From NCBI GenBank assembly GCA_014378345.1, contig JACMNW010000166.1, positions 1 through 8,860 on the forward strand: DNA of 8,860 nt. Reading direction: 5' to 3'. Source of the DNA: Pseudorhodobacter sp. (GTDB taxonomy: Bacteria; Pseudomonadota; Alphaproteobacteria; Rhodobacterales; Rhodobacteraceae). Positions within the stretch are counted from its first letter, which is position 1. Each line of letters starts with the position of its first letter. The translations under genes and the position numbers were made by a program. Positions 6,186-8,860 of the stretch are shown one piece after another. The notes under the pieces were generated by a model. The model worked only from the letters and a program-made list of their open reading frames with translations, made no database searches and was not told the DNA's origin.

Positions 6186-7266
6186 TCTGCCCACCCCCGA
6201 CTGCACCCGCCACGCCTGTTGTGCTGGGGCACGATGTGGGCAAGCCGCGCGCCACGCGCACCGCCAGATAGGCAAAGGCCTGCGCCTCCAGCATATCACC
6301 GTTCAGGCCTGCCGTCTCTATCGGTACCACCGGGCAGGGCAGCACGGATTTCAACATGGCCATCAACGTGATGTTGTGCCGCCCACCGCCGGTGACCAGA
6401 ATACGGGCCACGGTTTGCGGAAAATATTGCGCACCGCAAGCGACCGCCTGCGCGGCGGCAAGGGTTAAGGTGGCAGCGGCGTCAGCATCGGCAAGGTCGG
6501 ATACCGCCTCGATCAAAGCCCGGAAATCATTCCGGTCCAACGACTTGGGTGGCATTTTGAAGAAATACGGATGGCGCAGGAAGGTGTCAATGATGGCTTG
6601 ATCCGCCACACCCTGTGCCGCCATCGCACCGCCGTTGTCCTGTGCCACACAAAGCCGCGCAAGCATCAGATCGTTGACCGGGGCATTGGCGGGACCAGTG
6701 TCAAACGCCAGCAGCGCGCCCTTCGCATCAGGCGTCCTATGGCGCGGATCAATCCATGTCAGGTTGCCCACGCCGCCCATATTTAAAATGGCAAGCGGGG
6801 CAGTTGCCCCTATGTGTTTGGCGCAAGCGAAATGGTAAAACGGGGCCAGTGGCGCACCCTGCCCGCCCAATCGAACATCTGCCGTGCGAAAATCCCACAC
6901 CACTGGCACACCCAGCACCTCGGCCAGGACCGCACCAGATCCTGCCTGATGGGTGCGCCGCCCGCGCGGATCATGCGCCAAGGTTTGCCCATGAAAACCG
7001 ACGATATCCGCGCCCGAAAACCGTGACAGCACCTCGGCATGGGCGGTTTCAACCACCTCTGCCGCTGCCTCAACCCCTGCATCACCGGGCCACGTTCCAA
7101 GTGCAGCACGGATCACCTCCCTTTCGATAGACGTGTAGGCGCGGTATTCAGTCTGACCAAACTCAGTGATGCTTTGACCATCCGTCAGCATCATCGCCGC
7201 ATCAACTCCGTCAAGCGACGTGCCCGACATCGTGCCCAAAGCCCAGACAGCACCTGATTTCAACAT
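6160..7266 (-). CDS. anmK: Anhydro-N-acetylmuramic acid kinase
   Basis: Cytoplasmic kinase of peptidoglycan recycling: it hydrolyses the 1,6-anhydro ring of anhydro-MurNAc and phosphorylates the sugar to MurNAc-6-phosphate, using ATP. Signatures, numbered from the ATG at 7266: ATP loop GTMSGTSLDG (11-20), GFHGQTLAHDP (90-100), WDFRTADVRLGGQGAPLAPF (124-143), LNMGGVGNLTWID (161-173), FDTGPANAPVND (188-199) with catalytic Asp189, VTGGGRHN (291-298) and GLNGDMLEAQAFAYLAVR (320-337). The 368-residue length matches the family (E. coli 369). A GTG lies directly before the ATG, but AAGGGG at 7277-7272 is only two bases from the GTG and five from the ATG, so I place the start at the ATG. It is divergent from tyrS, and its last 26 bases overlap the 3' end of rarD. 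Confidence 0.96.
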   Translation of the reverse strand: MLKSGAVWALGTMSGTSLDGVDAAMMLTDGQSITEFGQTEYRAYTSIEREVIRAALGTWPGDAGVEAAAEVVETAHAEVLSRFSGADIVGFHGQTLAHDPRGRRTHQAGSGAVLAEVLGVPVVWDFRTADVRLGGQGAPLAPFYHFACAKHIGATAPLAILNMGGVGNLTWIDPRHRTPDAKGALLAFDTGPANAPVNDLMLARLCVAQDNGGAMAAQGVADQAIIDTFLRHPYFFKMPPKSLDRNDFRALIEAVSDLADADAAATLTLAAAQAVACGAQYFPQTVARILVTGGGRHNITLMAMLKSVLPCPVVPIETAGLNGDMLEAQAFAYLAVRVARGLPTSCPSTTGVAGAVGGGQISRPRSGQ

Positions 7267-7329
7267 CACTTCCCCTTGGGCACCGGCCCCGCTATACGCA
7301 AGCCTACATCACTAAAGCACGAGATAACC
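7267..7329. promoter_or_regulatory. Short divergent spacer between anmK and tyrS
   Basis: Only 63 bases separate the two divergent starts, so both promoters lie here or reach into the coding regions. A TATACG at 7293-7298 could be a -10 for tyrS, about 30 bases before its ATG, but no good -35 is found 16-18 bases upstream. No T-box, leader peptide or attenuator-like hairpin is visible before tyrS, and the spacer is too short for one. Confidence 0.35.
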
Positions 7330-8589
7330 ATGACCTACCATGCAAAATCAGACTTCATTCGCGTGATGATAGAGCGCGGCTTTTTGGCCGATTGCACCGA
7401 TTATCAGGCGTTGGATGATGCGTTTGTCGCAGGCGTGGTGCCGGGCTATATCGGGTTTGATGCAACGGCGAAGTCGTTGCATGTGGGCAGTTTGATCCAG
7501 ATCATGATGCTGCGCTGGCTGCAAAAATGCGGTGGCAAGCCGATTGTTTTGATGGGTGGCGGCACCACCAAGGTGGGTGATCCATCGTTTCGCGCCGAAG
7601 AACGCCCGTTGCTGACCGATGCGCAGATTGACGATAATATCGCCGGGATCAAGCTCGCTTTTTCGCCTTACGTGCACTTCGGCCAAGGGCCAAATGACGC
7701 TGAAATGGTCAACAATGCCGAATGGCTGGACGAACTGAACTACCTGACGTTCCTGCGCGATATCGGCAAGCATTTCTCGGTCAACCGGATGCTCTCGTTT
7801 GAATCGGTGAAATCCCGGCTGGACCGCGAACAATCGCTGTCCTTCCTCGAATTCAACTACATGATCTTGCAGGCCTATGATTTTCTTGAACTCAACCGGC
7901 GTTATGGTTGTCTGTTGCAAATGGGGGGGTCCGATCAGTGGGGCAATATCGTCAACGGCGTTGACCTGACCCGACGGGTGATCGGGGCTGAGGTTTTTGG
8001 CCTGACCACCCATCTTCTAACCACATCTGACGGCAAAAAGATGGGCAAATCGGCGGATGGTGCCGTTTGGCTGAACCACGATATGCGCACCCCGTATGAG
8101 TTCTGGCAATTCTGGCGCAATACAAATGATGCTGATGTGGGGCGGTTTCTGAAGCTGTACACCGAATTGCCAGTTGACGAATGCAACCGCCTAGGCGCGC
8201 TAGGCGGGTCTGACATCAACACTGCAAAAATCGTGCTGGCGAATGAGGTGACGACACTGCTTCATGGGGCGGATGCCGCTCTATCGGCGAACGCGACTGC
8301 TCAATCTGTTTTTGAGCGGGGCGGGATTGGAAATGATCTTATGGAAAATGCTTTTTTGATCTCGGAAAGTCAGCTTCACAGTGGTCTGGCGGCCACCCAT
8401 TTCCTCGTCGAAGTCGGAGTAGCAGCTTCCGGCAAAGAGGCAAAACGAATGATTGGTGACAAAAGTATTCGCTTTAACAATGAGCTACTTTCAGACCCTA
8501 ATTATCTGATGACTGTCGCAGACGTCGGGACCGGACTCAAAATATCCATTGGAAAAAAGCGGCATCTAATGATTTTAGTCAAATCCTAA
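7330..8589 (+). CDS. tyrS: Tyrosyl-tRNA synthetase
   Basis: Class I aminoacyl-tRNA synthetase charging tRNA-Tyr. The 419-residue length is normal for bacterial TyrRS. Motifs: GFDATAKSLHVGSL (42-55) with the HIGH-equivalent HVGS, the tyrosine-binding YMILQAYD (177-184), GGSDQWGNI (199-207), and the KMSKS-equivalent KMGKS (237-241). A C-terminal S4 RNA-binding domain covers about residues 356-416. I chose the ATG at 7330. The frame is open back to a TTG at 7276, but that would overlap the anmK start signals, and MTYHAKSDFIRVMIERGF is the expected N-terminus of the family. The ribosome binding site is weak (GAG at 7321-7323). The last ~130 bases are clearly AT-richer (about 40% GC by hand count) than the rest, with codons such as CTA, ATA and TTA. 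The reading frame is nevertheless intact through the S4 domain. Confidence 0.97.
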   Translation: MTYHAKSDFIRVMIERGFLADCTDYQALDDAFVAGVVPGYIGFDATAKSLHVGSLIQIMMLRWLQKCGGKPIVLMGGGTTKVGDPSFRAEERPLLTDAQIDDNIAGIKLAFSPYVHFGQGPNDAEMVNNAEWLDELNYLTFLRDIGKHFSVNRMLSFESVKSRLDREQSLSFLEFNYMILQAYDFLELNRRYGCLLQMGGSDQWGNIVNGVDLTRRVIGAEVFGLTTHLLTTSDGKKMGKSADGAVWLNHDMRTPYEFWQFWRNTNDADVGRFLKLYTELPVDECNRLGALGGSDINTAKIVLANEVTTLLHGADAALSANATAQSVFERGGIGNDLMENAFLISESQLHSGLAATHFLVEVGVAASGKEAKRMIGDKSIRFNNELLSDPNYLMTVADVGTGLKISIGKKRHLMILVKS

Positions 8590-8600
8590 CTTAGCCGCTA

Positions 8601-8648
8601 TCATTTTGGCACAAATATCCCGGGGGGTGCGGGGGGCTGGCCCCCCGC
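8601..8648 (-). repeat. Dispersed hairpin-plus-motif element, copy 2 (inverted)
   Basis: Read on the minus strand, a GC-rich hairpin (8648-8629) is followed by seven bases ACCCCCC, then GGGATATTTG, one variable base (T here) and GCCAAAATGA (8621-8601). The 21-base motif differs from the copy at 5166-5186 at one position only. Here the element sits 3' of the cyclophilin gene in that gene's own orientation, and convergently 3' of tyrS. I recall similar hairpin plus GGGATATTT sequences as common in Rhodobacterales intergenic regions, but could not verify this. Confidence 0.7.
8629..8648 (-). terminator. GC-rich hairpin between tyrS and the cyclophilin gene, possible terminator
   Basis: GCGGGGGGC (8629-8637) and GCCCCCCGC (8640-8648) are perfect complements with only TG between them, so an 8-bp stem with a four-base loop is likely. 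It lies in the 74-base gap between two convergent genes, where transcription from both sides should stop. No T tract follows directly on either strand; the nearest on the minus side is in the GATATTT motif. Intrinsic termination is therefore unproven, and the hairpin may instead block or stabilise 3' ends. Confidence 0.5.
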
Positions 8649-8663
8649 CCTGCTTAGCAGACA

Positions 8664-8860
8664 TCACTCCACCACGGTCACCTTCGCCATCCGGTCAGGT
8701 GCTGTCACGGACCCATTGTCGCCTTCGCCCTTCTTGATCGCGTCCACCACATCCATGCCGGAAATCACCCGGCCGACGATGGTGTACTGGCCGTCCAGAT
8801 GAGGGGCCGCCGCGAGCGTGATGAAAAATTGCGAATTTGCGCTATCCGGGTCTTGGCTGC
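8664..8860 (-). CDS. Cyclophilin-type peptidyl-prolyl cis-trans isomerase, C-terminal part
   Basis: The last 64 residues of a cyclophilin, which accelerates cis-trans isomerisation of proline peptide bonds during protein folding. The gene enters from the right edge and its N-terminus is missing, so a signal peptide cannot be checked and a PpiA (periplasmic) or PpiB (cytoplasmic) label cannot be decided. Diagnostic pieces are SANSQFFITLAAAPHLDGQY, then TIVGRVISGMDVVDAI, corresponding to the family's NGSQFFI...HLDGKHTVFGRV...GMDVV core. The tail GEGDNGSVTAPDRMAKVTVVE is of a type I associate with Rhodobacterales cyclophilins. The TGA stop is at 8666-8664. The gene is convergent with tyrS, and its 3' side carries the GC-rich hairpin element. 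Confidence 0.93.
   Translation of the reverse strand, partial: SQDPDSANSQFFITLAAAPHLDGQYTIVGRVISGMDVVDAIKKGEGDNGSVTAPDRMAKVTVVE

Noticed and set aside
7267..7269. GTG immediately before the anmK ATG as the start codon
   Set aside because: The ribosome binding site AAGGGG is only two bases from the GTG but five from the ATG, which suits the ATG better.
7276..7329. An 18-residue N-terminal extension of tyrS from a TTG at 7276
   Set aside because: The ATG at 7330 gives the family's usual N-terminus. The extension would cover the anmK start signals and lacks family-like sequence.
7348..8013. A 221-codon minus-strand open frame opposite tyrS
   Set aside because: It lies wholly inside a well-supported tyrS and has no recognisable protein features, so it is a shadow frame.

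Overview
The window looks like a chromosomal segment from an alphaproteobacterium, most likely Rhodobacterales (Roseobacter-like). The protein types support this: an alphaproteobacterial tyrosyl-tRNA synthetase with HVGS and KMGKS motifs, an AnmK with FDTGPANAP, and a DUF533 protein. So does the moderately high GC (hand counts of 60-base lines mostly 50-63%) and a GGGATATTTG...CCAAAATGA intergenic element of a kind I associate with this group. The taxonomic call is an inference, because there is no rRNA gene. I see no insertion sequence, tRNA, rRNA, CRISPR array or phage gene.

Layout, left to right. Bases 1-686 (minus) are the N-terminal three quarters of an EamA/DMT exporter that runs off the left edge. 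A 183-base divergent spacer with a perfect 7-bp inverted repeat follows. Bases 870-1922 (plus) encode a DUF533/TerB-like protein with a glycine-rich LGDLLGG repeat region, ending at a strong terminator (1937-1970). Then come a second EamA/DMT transporter (2030-2917) and enolase eno (2958-4235), 40 bases apart and possibly co-transcribed. Eno ends at a terminator shared with a convergent short-chain dehydrogenase (4309-5085, minus). A 170-base divergent spacer holds a hairpin-plus-motif element. Next are the third EamA-fold transporter, rarD (5256-6185, plus), overlapping tail to tail with anmK (6160-7266, minus), and then tyrS (7330-8589, plus) divergent from anmK. A short convergent spacer carries a second, inverted copy of the hairpin-plus-motif element. 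The window closes with the C-terminus of a cyclophilin-type peptidyl-prolyl isomerase (8664-8860, minus).

How the genes work together. Eno (glycolysis) and TyrS (translation) are housekeeping genes. AnmK recycles cell-wall anhydro-MurNAc. The cyclophilin helps protein folding. The three transporters are small-molecule permeases of unknown substrate. No single pathway links them. The most interesting non-coding feature is the repeated element at 5126-5186 and 8601-8648: two copies in opposite orientation, each a GC-rich hairpin followed by a 21-base motif that matches at 20 of 21 positions. The most interesting coding features are the DUF533 repeat array, the Ser replacing the usual catalytic-tetrad Asn in the SDR, and the AT-rich 3' end of tyrS.
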